A DNA stretch of 64,000 bases from Lindgomyces ingoldianus (lineage: Eukaryota; Ascomycota; Dothideomycetes; Pleosporales; Lindgomycetaceae): assembly GCF_010093535.1 (NCBI RefSeq), contig NW_022985176.1:559769-623768 (forward strand), written 5' to 3'. Under the pieces are notes generated by a model that had not been told where the DNA came from, searched no databases, and saw only the letters and a list, made by a program, of their open reading frames with translations. This document shows, in pieces, positions 31,782 to 42,661 of the stretch. The translations under genes were made by a program, and so were the position numbers. Every line of letters starts with the position of its first letter. Positions within the stretch are counted from its first letter, which is position 1.

Positions 31782-33158
31782 ATGTCTTTTACACCTCCTT
31801 CCGCCCCGGATTGGCATTCCTCACTACCATTTTGTCCATTTCCTACAGAACCAAGAATGTCGCCCACATCAGCCCCAAAACCGGAGCGGCAACCCAAGCT
31901 TCGAGCTTCGTGCGATGCATGTGCAGCTTCGAAGGTCAAATGCAGCAAAGAGCATCCTATGTGCGCGCGCTGCTTATCAGCAGGCTCGGATTGCATCTAC
32001 GGCATTTCAAGAAAGCACGGCAAGCCAGGACGTACACGGAAGCGCAATCCCGACGGAACCCCATTCACAAAAGCCTCGAAGCAACGGCCTTCACCAGCTG
32101 GGAGCGAATTTGGCAAATTCCGAATTTGCGCGGAGCCGTTGCTTCCGGAAGTCGAAGATTTGAACTGGCCCCCAACACTAGATTTCGAGCATCAAATGAC
32201 ACCACATTCGGCGTTTCCGGAGCGAGATTACAACTTCATGAGCGAATTCCTGATGACCAGTTCTCAATCGCCCACGGATTGCATGCAAACCGTTAAGCCA
32301 GAACTTACCTTCCGGGATCCATTCGCAAGACAAGAGTCTCTACAGCCTGACACGTCTCTACCGGCGGATTTCCAAGCGCTGAAAGACTTCATTGGCGGGG
32401 ATTCAGTGCGTCCTATGGAGTACGCGATAACAGAGGCGAACGTAGATTCTTTCTTTCCGGAAAGCTCAGAACCGCCACAGAGCCCCATGGGCTCTATGAG
32501 CTCTAATTTCAACCCTCTCCGAGAGGACATCGTCATGCCGACTTCGCACAACTGCTACAACCTCGCATACTCCACACTCGAGAGCTTACACTTCAAGACG
32601 TTAGCAGAGACTTCAGAAATGGAATCTATGTTCTTCCCAGACACAAAAAGCCTAGATTCTGTTCTCTCAGTCACCAGATCAGCCGTCAAGAACGTCCTAC
32701 AGCTACTCTCGTGCTCTTGTTCCTCAGACCCGCATCTCGCAATGCTATACTCAAGCATCGCGTCCAAAATCCTCACATGGTATCAAATTGCCGCGGGCCT
32801 CAATCCCGCAGCTCCACCCACACCCGCGCTCACTACCGCCTCCTCGCCCTCTTTATCCTCGTCCTGGACGTTCTCCTCCGGCCCATCGACGCCATCACTC
32901 TCTCCATCGAAGATCAATATCACGGTGCAACCGATGAAAATCGGTGCCTTTGAGTTCGATGAGGCGGATCAGGAGGCGCTGAGACGCCAGGTTGTGCTGG
33001 GTGAGCTGAAGAAGTGCGGGGTGTTGGTTGAGGCGTTGGCGAATTGGAGAGGGAACGGCGACGAACAAGCGGAGTTTTTGTACGACATGCTCGGTGCGTG
33101 GTTGAAGAGCGAGCTGTTTAGGATGTTAAGGGATGTTACGGGAGGGCAGGAAGAGTGA
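31782..33158 (+). CDS. Zn(II)2Cys6 transcription factor, AflR-like
   Basis: A single exon encodes 458 residues. The cluster is CX2CX6CX6CX2CX6C with Cys at 44, 47, 54, 61, 64 and 71 (SCDACAASKVKC ... CARCLSAGSDC), followed by a linker YGISRKHGKPGRTRKR. The C-terminal part (about residues 385-415) reads MKIGAFEFDEADQEALRRQV, then LGELKKCGVLVEALANW, which is the pattern of the AflR C-terminal domain. Such proteins bind palindromic TCG(N5)CGA-like sites and switch on polyketide clusters. No polyketide synthase is in this window, so the target cluster is elsewhere or lost. A second in-frame ATG at 31857 could also start the protein, still upstream of the zinc cluster. Confidence 0.9.
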   Translation: MSFTPPSAPDWHSSLPFCPFPTEPRMSPTSAPKPERQPKLRASCDACAASKVKCSKEHPMCARCLSAGSDCIYGISRKHGKPGRTRKRNPDGTPFTKASKQRPSPAGSEFGKFRICAEPLLPEVEDLNWPPTLDFEHQMTPHSAFPERDYNFMSEFLMTSSQSPTDCMQTVKPELTFRDPFARQESLQPDTSLPADFQALKDFIGGDSVRPMEYAITEANVDSFFPESSEPPQSPMGSMSSNFNPLREDIVMPTSHNCYNLAYSTLESLHFKTLAETSEMESMFFPDTKSLDSVLSVTRSAVKNVLQLLSCSCSSDPHLAMLYSSIASKILTWYQIAAGLNPAAPPTPALTTASSPSLSSSWTFSSGPSTPSLSPSKINITVQPMKIGAFEFDEADQEALRRQVVLGELKKCGVLVEALANWRGNGDEQAEFLYDMLGAWLKSELFRMLRDVTGGQEE

Positions 33159-33540
33159 TGGTACACCCCGGGCCATTGGTGTAAGCGATCGATACCGTGC
33201 AATGCTGTGCTGTCTCAGTGGGTCGGGTCAAGCAAGATGTCACCGTATGGATTTATTTGCTGGAGATCTCCCGGTTTCTTCTTTGGTATATATTCATGGA
33301 TTCTGCGGGATCCGAAAACAAGTGTTGGAAACGCTGGTAGTTGTGGGAATCAGTTTGTCGTGACTTCTACGGCGGAGACCAGCTCCAGGGAAAATAGACT
33401 TCAGGTTGATGAAAAGCTACGACTAGATTTAGTTCTTTGCACGCAAGGTTCATCTCATGAAACACCCAGATTCCTGTTCCTGAAGGAAAAGTTGTATGAG
33501 TCTTTGCACAATTTACGGCACATGTGTGAACGCCAAGATG
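33159..33540. other. 3' flank of the AflR-like gene up to the transposon
   Basis: An ORF at 33207-33563 runs into the transposon end and has no recognised domain. The last six bases (33535-33540, AAGATG) are the left copy of the target duplication. Confidence 0.4.
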
Positions 33541-33581
33541 TACGGCGGACTGTTAGCTGGTGAAGGGAAAAAACTAATCGC
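33541..33581 (+). repeat. Left terminal inverted repeat (41 bp)
   Basis: Identical to the reverse complement of 37534-37574; still about 46% G+C although the interior is AT-rich. Confidence 0.93.
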
Positions 33582-33786
33582 CAATCGCTTAGAAGCATTT
33601 TAGGTATAAAACACTATAGTATTTTACTAGGCAAAACATACTATAACGCATTTGTATAATGTTTTTTAAAGATCTAAGGAGTAAAGGGTTGTTTTATGTA
33701 ACTGTATTGCAACTGCTCTTTATAGCAACTGCCTTTACTACAGCGTTGTACAATAATTATAGATACTTACTGCCACTACTACTCTT

Positions 33787-33898
33787 CTACATCTACTACT
33801 ACTACAGCAGTAGCAGCAATAACAACAGCAACAACAGTAATAATAGCAGCAACAGTAATAGCAGCAGCAGCAGCAACAATAATAATAATAATAATAAT
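33787..33898. repeat. CAG/CAA/AAT-type microsatellite inside the transposon
   Basis: Runs of CAGCAGCAGCAG, AACAACAGC and AATAATAATAAT in one frame give a Tyr, Ser and Asn-rich ORF (33659-33925). A remnant of a low-complexity protein segment or a secondary expansion. Confidence 0.75.
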
Positions 33899-34201
33899 GT
33901 AGGCATTAAGCTTATAGTATTTTAATTACTTTTATTATATAAAGCTAACACTTAAAATAGGGCTCTTGTTCTTTATAATGCTGCTGTTGCTACTGCTAAC
34001 TAAGCTAGCGCTAATGTTAATCTTGTCTTATATGTAGGACAGCAGTAGCTAGCCCTACTAGCTTATAGTCTACAGGCCTGTGCATTGCTAGCCCTTCTAG
34101 AGCAGGATGTAGAGTTTATATATAGCAGTATATCCCTTTATTAAATAGCTTTACATAGGCCTTTATATATTAACGCTATCCTTATATAATCTTGCAGAAG
34201 G

Positions 34202-34345
34202 GCAGTGGACAACCTGTGCAGCGCATGCTATGGCGCTGTCTCGGGCCCACGACTGTTCCTAGAGTGCTGCTGCGCTAAGGGGCACTTTAGCAGAGCATGT
34301 AGCAATTGTAAATAGCGTAACTATACTAGTTACTACTTTATAAAA
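34202..34345 (+). pseudogene. Cysteine-cluster remnant (DUF3716-like) in the transposon
   Basis: One frame reads LCSACYGAVSGPRLFLEC and then GHFSRACSNCK followed by TAG and RN. The pattern CX2C ... C ... ACX2CK(W)R is like the zinc-binding motif of fungal DUF3716 proteins. TAG stands where Trp (TGG) is expected, a RIP-type change. No start or end can be defined. Confidence 0.45.
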
Positions 34346-37300
34346 GAAGAGAGTAATAATAAGCTAGCTAGTAAACCTTTATATTTAAGCTACAACTTAG
34401 AAATTAGTAGTGCTAGTAATAGTTTATAGTAGTAGCTTATTCTTATTAAGAATAAACTTACTAAGGCTTTAGCTAATAATGTAATAGTTTTAGCTTAAGG
34501 TACATATAATATTTCTTTTAAAAGTAGTAAAGCGCTTTAGCTATAGAGGTTGTCTATAGCACCTAGCTATGTAGGGATGTCTGTAGCACTTAGTTAAGGC
34601 CTGTACCTCTGCGCAGTAACTAGAATAAGTAGCTGTTAAATAGTAAAACTAAACTAAGCTAGTAAATAAAAAAAATAAATTAAATTATTATATAAGACAT
34701 ACTACTTCTTAATACTACAAAGCTAATAGGGCACTTAAAAATTAACATTAAATAGCTAAAATAGTGCCTACTTATAATTATATAAAAGCATTTTTTTATC
34801 TTTTTTATTTTTAATAAAGCTTAATTTTTGCTTAACTTTTTTTTTTTTTACTAGCTTTTTCTTCTTCTTAACCTTAGTCTACTTAGTAGGGAGTTTATAT
34901 AAAAAAATCTTATCCTAAGCTACTATAGTTGCCTTATATACTAGGTACAAAGTTGTGCTTTAGTTGCTCTTTTTAAAGTATCTACTTTTTAGTAAGTCTT
35001 TAATTATATAATAATCCTTAGCACTTTTTAGAAAATGTGTAACATAATCTTTACTAACATTTATAATAAGATATAGTTTAAAATAGCCTTTAGTAATTAA
35101 AAAATTAAATTATATAAGCTTTTTAAAGAGGCTGTTTTTAATAAACTTAGTATAGCTTATAAAAGGCGCGTTCTAAAGCTATATCTAGGTCTAATTTACT
35201 ATGTATTAGATATTAGCTAATATACAAGAGGGTATTATATGTGGCTGTTTAATACTATTAATTTACTTACACTTATTAATTACTTTATATTATATAAAGT
35301 AAAGGATTACAAGAATAGAGAGCTTAGCTATTATATAGCCTTAAATAAAAAGTAAAGATGTATGCTAGATTAACTACTAACATGCTAATTCTGCTAGTGT
35401 ATGTAAAGCAGCTTATATAGAAGAGATAAACATTCTTTTTTTTACACTTTTAAGTGTATTTTTTAGACAGATTATCTTTTCTTTGTCTTATATAATTTAT
35501 GTAGGTGTAAGAGGTTAAATTTAAACGCTATAGTCTAAATAAAACTTATATTTAGTAGACTACTTACTATAAAACTATTCTATAGTAAGATAAAACTTAT
35601 CTTAGGCACTTATAGTAATAATAAATTATATATTATATAAGAAAAAGAACTAAAGAAAGAACTAAAAAAGAAACTATAAAAAATTTAAACATACTATAAA
35701 AAAAATAAAAGCTTAGTTACTACATCTACATAAATTTACTAAGCTAGATTAAGATTAATAGGCATCTTTTTACTAAAGTTAGTTTTAAGATTAATATTTT
35801 AAACTATGTCTTAATTACCTTAGTTAAATTAGATACTCTTATATTAAGTATATTATATAAAACCTTACTTACTAATTTTACGCTTTAATAAGTAACTTAA
35901 GTAAAGATAGTATAGGCTAAAGACTGTTCTAGATATAGTATTATGCTTTTACTTAAAGCTAAAGATAAACATCTAGATATAGTGTTGTATAATTCTAAAA
36001 GTTAGAGTAAGCTGCAGCTACGCTGTTAAATCTAAGTAAATCTAGTACCTTATTACACTACTAAAGCATATCCTGTAGGAGGTAGGCATTTATATTCTAA
36101 CTATTAACTCTTCTCTTAATTATATAAAGCTAATTAGCATTAAATAAAAGAGCCTAGTTTTAGACATAGGCTTTAAAATAGTAATAAAGCATAAAAAGCT
36201 TCTTAACTATACTGTTTAAATAGTTCTTTTACCTTTAAATTAAATATATGTTCTATAGTTATATAAAGCTATATAGTTCCTTATAAAGTATAAAAATATA
36301 TATAGCATAAATAGTAAGCTAATTAGCTAAGCTATCTTTTAAAAAAAAGCCTTAAGTTTAAAAGTAGTAAAAGTAATCCTACTTAAAGTAAAATAAAGTA
36401 ATAAGTATTATATAAAATACTAACTTACTAATAAAAAAGAAAGCTTTTTAAAAGTTACTACTACTAAGCTTTAATCTACTAATTTAATATACTTATGCTA
36501 TAAAAGTAGCACTAATTAAATAAAAGCTTAGGCTCTATAAACTTTTAAAGCTAGTAATAAGTATCTACTAGCATAACTATCTCTGTCTTTTAATTAGATT
36601 ATATAAAACATAGTTACTGCTTTATTTCTTTAAGTGTCTTAAAAAACTAGCAAAGGCAGCTAACAGCAGTGTAGGCAGAGATTCTAACATAAATCTATAC
36701 AATGTATTGTAAGTACGCGTTAATACATGCATAGATCTCTATGCTGTATAGTTTTAGCTTACTATAGCTATTAATAGACTAGATAAAGTTTAGGCTAGAA
36801 ACAATATACTCTCTACAGTGTTGCTGCAGGTTGCGCTTACAGCGCTCTACTACCTTATAGTTTATTATATAATAAATGCAAAATAACTAGTCCTATGCAA
36901 TAATATAGCTATATTAATAAAAGTGTGTATAAAGATACTTTTACTTATACTTATTAATAACACCTTTTTTTAGCTTTTAACTAATAAGTTATTATATAAG
37001 CTTATCTACTTACTAGCTTTATTTAACACTTTACACTTTTCTATATAATTTAAGCTTAAATTAAAGTTATATAAGTATATATTTTTTAATTTAAAAGCCT
37101 TTATTATGTAGTATATAAAGCATATTTAAATCTTTAAGCTTAACCTTAAAGAACAGCACTTAGATCTAATTCTTAACTTTATTTTTAACCTTAGCAGGAA
37201 GGTGTTGCTTTACATTTTATGTTTAGAACTGCTACTTAATTATATAAGAAGTAACATAGACTTAAAACTTTTTAAAAAAGTAAGTAGCTATTTATGCGTA

Positions 37301-37533
37301 TGTAACACCTTTATAGAAAAGCCTAAGTAGATAGAGTTAGTACAGTTTAAGGTTAATCTTAGGACGTCCTCCTACATTGCTACTATATTAGTAAGCACTT
37401 GTATAATGTAACTATTTAGAAGACGCTTACTAGGCATTATAAAATTAACATGTATAAACATGTATAAAATAATTATAAAGTTGTAAGTAGCTAAAGGCTA
37501 TAATTATGTGCAGGGTAAAGAATTTTTAAATTA

Positions 37534-37574
37534 GCGATTAGTTTTTTCCCTTCACCAGCTAACAGTCCGCCGTA
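37534..37574 (-). repeat. Right terminal inverted repeat (41 bp)
   Basis: Inverse copy of 33541-33581, followed by AAGATG. Confidence 0.93.
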
Positions 37575-37580
37575 AAGATG

Positions 37581-38400
37581 ATTAGTCATTACTTAGTTAA
37601 CTAGACCAACTTCAGACCCCTACCTCCGACTTTTTATATGAGCACAATGAGGTTATACCGCACCCTACCACCAAATGTGGAACATAGCACGAGTAAATTA
37701 AACGAGTACCGTCCTGCTAAAGCCCTTCTTACTCCGAGTATTCTTACTCCCAGTAAGAAGCTGAACGTCTCAAAACTGTCCTGCCAACCTTCCACGACAG
37801 GCGCAGTTACTTAAGCCATATGGTGTGTGCTCACATACTGTGGAACATGATCAGGGGAGGCTTTATCTTATAGATCACTTACTAGAATTAGAGAGGCGGT
37901 CAAAGGGATGGAAGTTTGGGTCCTGAATTCCTCTCTAGGGGGAGTTTTGGTGGAGAGACAGGACAGCATATGATTCGCTAGGTGTGCAGGACACGTGCAT
38001 TCCCTCTGTGGTCAACCTCGTTACCTCTACCTTCCTTCCTAACTGCGCCACCGTCGGAGCAGAGCGGAGTTTTTCCATCTTAGGTTATTGTCTCTACTAA
38101 ACTCCAATTCCTACGGCTTCCTCTGACACTTCAGCAGCCGCTGGATACATCGATTGCAGCCGTGCAACTCTAAGTGCATGACCTCTATGTCTCCTCGGGA
38201 CGGCGAGGGCGCCCGTACAGGTACTCCGAGATCCTAGGAATCCTAGCTATTGTGGAATCAACCCACTCTCGGAATTCAGTTTGCCATCAACTATGATTTA
38301 GTAACTGCCAGACACCATCCACAGGAGGGCCAATTAGGTGTCAAGGCACATCAGGAAGGATGAATAGATCAGGAGCAATTCGTACAGACTCCTGCCATAC
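37581..38400. other. Flank between the transposon and the ubiquitin-like-domain pseudogene
   Basis: No coding or repeat structure is recognised except a local near-duplicate of TTCTTACTCC at 37728 and 37739. Confidence 0.3.
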
Positions 38401-39657
38401 GGCATAGTGGTCTCCTTTGGTCTCTCGGCCGGTGGCTTTGTGGCAGGCCTTCATTTGCTTCATAAAGCCATCTCAGTCTTGCGCGAAACAGATCGAGCAA
38501 GCTCCCACTTTCAGCTTACGCTTCTTGAGCTCAAAGGACGAGAATGATTACTACGAAAGGTACAAAGCCTCCAGATAACCGGTCCCGAGAGCTTTGACAC
38601 CGTTGAAAAATTGCGATTCCTATGCCAACATTGTCACATACCCCTTTCAATCTTTCTCAATAAGCTCAAGGATCTCGGGCTAGGAATGGGAATGACACCA
38701 GTCTGTGATATTAAGTTGGTTTGCAAAGCGAAAAGGGCCGCACGGAAAATATACTAGGGAGTCCGACTCAAGAAACATGAACTGGATCTAAAGACGTGGC
38801 AACCAAAACCATCCCCTCTCCTCCTCTCAGCCCACGCAGGTACCCCTTAAACGCTTAGCAGAGATTGATTTCGAATATATCTCAGAGTTCTGCAGAACTG
38901 GGATGAATTACTTGATATTAAGGCTCCTCATGCTTATACCGTTTATGCAGCACTTTTTTCGGACTCTTCGAGCGATACCTATCGCGCCAACCATGATACT
39001 ACAGGGCAATATACATTTTGAAGATGTCCTCGAGCGAGCGATGTCGTTACATTATGCCCATTTTCGATACTTTCCGGTCTTCCCTGCGCGGCTGCAATGC
39101 GAGTTCAAAGGCGTGCCTGGCGAGCGCATGGTCTCACGAAACAAGTTCCATATTCTTGACCCAAAGCGTAGTTATCGGCGTATTACTGAGGGAAATTGGG
39201 AACGCTCTGTCCTCCATGGGTCGTCGTTAGCCATGTCTATCGTTCTTGAGAGGAGGCACCCTAATATTGAGAATATATGCCCTCGTTGCACGACAGCAAA
39301 CACGGCCAGTACGCCCCAACGGCTTCTCCGGTGGTGAGATCTCCCTCCCCACTCACCTCTATGACCTCGTGACTCCACTATACAGTTGCTTCTGTGGGTT
39401 GTACTATGCTCTGGGGAATATATTCACAGTTGGTAATCATTTCCCCCCTCCTGGCAACACAATACGGCCTCCGATCCTCCAGGTTGTGGACCCTGACCCA
39501 GCCTTCCTGATTTCGAATTCTGGAGGCGGATTCACATTTCAGGTTCCACACCGAGTCGACAGTGATGAAGAAGACAACGACCTATTCAGAAGGGTGCATG
39601 TCAATCATATGAATATTCTAGAATCCATGGGTCAAATCTCTCAGTATGATCACTAAG
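38401..39657 (+). pseudogene. Fungal N-terminal-domain / ubiquitin-like-domain protein, decayed
   Basis: From 38402 the frame reads VVSFGLSAGGFVAGLHLLHK and ISVLRETDRASSHFQLTLLE, a TGA, then LCQHCHIPLSIFLNKLKDLG and AKRAARKIY, TAG, GVRLKKHE. This is the helical N-terminal part common in fungal signalling and NLR-associated proteins. After a gap of poor similarity (38830-38990) comes NIHFEDVLERAMSLHYAHFR, LQCEFKGVPGERMVS, WERSVLHGSSLAMSIVLERR and ICPRC, matching from memory the ubiquitin-like domain (ULD-type) that ends such proteins. TAG replaces an expected Trp codon. A further frame (39246-39656) ends with acidic SDEEDND. The order of pieces supports one old gene; the family names were not searched. 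Confidence 0.62.
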
Positions 39658-40788
39658 AATCTTACTGCAATACCGGAGAGGGAACAAGTGTCCATGACTC
39701 CAGCCTTCTTTCAAATGCCTAATCTAGAATTCAGGGAAGATCTGCGTCCCTAGGCACTACTAACATTCCTCAACTAACACTTGCTTTAATTGAAAGCATG
39801 CACAAGTTGGCATATGAGAATTCTATATTTGCCTTCCTAGCCCACTAATGGGAGGAGAATCACATGGAGAAGCATATGCGGATATTTCAGAAGATGATAA
39901 GACAAAGCTATTCAAGAGCCTTTCTTGGCAACAGAGCTCCGATACCATCTAGGTGACGACTTTGGTTCGTGCGTACAAGCCACCTTAGCATTTAACGCCC
40001 ACCTAGATTCATTGTTGACTGAGATAATTATGCTGGTTAGTGAGCACAAGGTGCGATCCTTATACCCTCGTGGGAGCGTTGTATTTCAGCCTGCTGAAAA
40101 AATCTAGATGAAGGATAAAAGCATTATCGAGGCCTGGAAATCCATTTCAAGGTGGCCCCTGTGGTCTTCTCGTTTAAAAAACTTCATCCATGTCTCCTCG
40201 TTCACATCGAAGTGCTGCTACAAATCGAGGAATTTGCAGTGGTTTCTCAGATAACATAGAGTATAGCTGGTGCAGAGCCTCTCATTACATCTATTGCTAT
40301 AATCAGGGGGAACGTCAATATTATGCAAATTTCTGTCCTGAATGAATCTGTATAGCATGTTCCACGATCAGTAACAAGATGCAGTAAAATTACGAGATCC
40401 GAAAGACCACAAGCCTAAAAAGGCATCGCAGAAATATTCCCATGGAACTTCTGTCAACTCAAAAAAAAAAAGCCCGTGGGTTCGAAGTGCATTGAGTGGC
40501 TGTGTTTTTGATCGCACAGAGAGTCGACCAATAAGATAAATTTAAATCCGCGGAAGTCAGAAACCCCCCGCTTGCATACTCAATATCCATGCATAACATA
40601 ATCTAGAAACTCCGGGGATCCATTCTGGCGACGAAAACCACTGACATCGTCAGCGTCATCAACAAACTAAGGAAGATGGTACGCTAACATCCACGTCAAG
40701 TTAATCCGATATAACACCCCAACTCCCCGATGATAACAGTCTATGCCATGCCAAAATCCTCACCACACTCGCTAATTCTTTTGAGATT
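39658..40788. other. Intergenic upstream of the tannase gene
   Basis: A 60-codon ORF (39925-40107) and others have no family likeness. An 11-A run occurs near 40460-40470. The sequence just before 40789 may hold an unrecognised first exon or the promoter of the tannase gene. Confidence 0.3.
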
Positions 40789-42504
40789 ATGCCAATGTCT
40801 TTAACCGCAGCTTGCGTCCCTGAAGTCTTTTCCCCAATCGTTTTCGGATCCGAAATCCTGACCCTCCAAGCTTCTCCAGTCACCAATTACAGCGCCCGAG
40901 TCCCTAGCGCATACCGATTCACACAACCTTCGATTAGCGTTGAAAACGCCACTTTCTGCAACATAACCGTAACCTACACGCACCCAGGACAGAACGACAC
41001 GATAAATGTAGAAGCATGGCTTCCCGTCGACAACTGGAACGGGCGTTTTCAAGCGGTCGGTGGCGGTGGATGGGTCGCTGGCCGCTTCTTCCTTTCCTAT
41101 AGTGCAATGGCTGGGGCTATGGGGGATGGGTACGCTACTATTACCACTGACGCTGGATTGGGAAATGCGACAGATCCAAGTCCTTGGGCACTATTGAGTC
41201 CTGGAAATGTTGACTTGTATAAGTTGCAAGATCTTGCATCTGTGAGTTTGAATGACGAGGTAAGACACTCCTTTATACCATTCGTAAAGTTGTAACGGAA
41301 AATGCTAGGCAATCATTGGGAAGTCCTTGATCCAAAGCTTTTATGGAAAACCACCATCTTATTCCTACTGGAACGGATGTTCTCAAGGTGGCCGGCAAGG
41401 ACTCATGCTTGCCCAGCGATACCCGACAGCATACGACGGCATAGCTGCTGGCGCTCCAGCGATTTACTGGTCGGAATTGGTATTTACGACTTTCTGGACC
41501 CAGCAATACATGGCTATGATAAACGAGTACCCCTACGGCTGTGAGATCGATGCTATTACGGCTGCAGCAATTGCGAAATGCGACGGCTTTGACGGTGTCG
41601 TAGATGGTATTGTCGCCGACGTCGAGGAATGTGCCGCAAATTTCGATCCATTCGATCTCATTGGTAAAGTGATCGACTGTGCACAAACGAATACAACGAT
41701 GCAGATCAGTGCTGCTGCTGCCAAGGTAGCCAATGCAACATGGGAAGGCATTGTGTCAACAACGGGAAGACGTCTTTGGCACGGTCTTAACCTTGATGCT
41801 GATCTCACCGGCGACTCTTCGTCGTCTTTCAATCCGACTGGTCTGGCTGCTACCAAATGTAGTAACGGAACTTGTGTCCCAGTAGCAAATAATTTGGGAT
41901 CTTTATGGTTGCAACTGTTTGTCGAAAAGCAGCCAGACTTCGATCTTTCCAATATTTCTCATCAGAAGTTCGTTGATATGCTTCACGATAGTAAGCAGCA
42001 GTACGATTCCATCACGGCAACCAGCGACCCTGATCTTTCAACATTCAAGCGGGCAGGAGGCAAATTGTTGACATTCCACGGATTGGTAAGCACTCCTGCG
42101 CTATCGTTGGGACTTCTAAGCTCATTTTCTCGATTTAGGCCGATAATATCATAACCCCCAAGAGCACCGAGCAATACTATCGAGAGGTTTCCGAGCGGTT
42201 CCTTGACGTTCGAGATTTCTATCGCCATTATCCTGTCCCTGGTCTCGGCCATTGCTTTGGTGGAACAGGAGGCCAGCCTCTTTCTCTATTCGATCAGCTT
42301 CGCGCTTGGGTTGAGAATGGCACTGCACCTGAAAGCTCCCCAATGTCATTTCCCGGCCCTAATGGCAAAGTCCAGCAGCGAATCCTCTGTCCGCTCCCAC
42401 AAAAAGCAAAGTACGATTCGGGCTGTAGGGATCCCGCAAAGGTGGAGTGTTGGTCTTGTATTGCTCCTAGAAATGAGGACTCTTCCCCCGTTACAGAGTT
42501 GTGA
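40789..42504 (+). CDS. Tannase / feruloyl esterase family protein
   Basis: Exons 40789-41259, 41309-42085 and 42139-42504; introns 49 and 53 bp (GTAAGA and GTAAGC donors), all phase 0. The product is 537 residues. The family's CS-D-HC motif is complete: C181-S182 in NGCSQGGRQG (nucleophile Ser182), Asp418 in ADNIITPK, and His454-Cys455 in GLGHCFGGTGG. Members are secreted esterases that release gallic or ferulic acid from plant phenolic esters. N-glycosylation-type sites are frequent (NAT, NIT, NGT). No signal peptide is visible from ATG 40789, where the protein starts MPMSLTAACVPEVF; an upstream exon may be missing from my model. It faces a Zn2Cys6 gene tail to tail, 157 bp apart. Confidence 0.92.
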
Positions 42505-42661
42505 GTAATGCCAAACTGTATTATTCGTTTGTTTAGAGATTCGAGATGGAAGTAATATCACAGATTTGAGTACCTGATATGTAGATAGCATACTATTTAT
42601 CAAAATAAAGAATGGGGTCGCCAGAACCGAAAGTTTCTTTAGTAAGTTCTATCATCAGTCC

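Larger units (their letters stand above)
33535..37580. mobile_element. RIP-degraded DNA transposon with perfect 41-bp TIRs and AAGATG duplication
   Basis: The element proper is 33541-37574 (4034 bp). It begins TACGGCGGACTGTTAGCTGG, and its last 41 bases are the exact reverse complement of its first 41. AAGATG stands directly outside both ends (33535-33540 and 37575-37580). If the ends are instead read as CGGCGG...CCGCCG, the duplication would be TA. The interior is about three-quarters A+T, dominated by TA, with no long ORF. It keeps a cysteine-rich remnant near 34202-34340 and a microsatellite at 33787-33898. The superfamily cannot be assigned; a 6-bp duplication is unusual among common fungal DNA transposons. 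Confidence 0.85.

Noticed and set aside
33659..33925. Ser/Asn-rich ORF as a gene
   Set aside because: Microsatellite translation inside a transposon.
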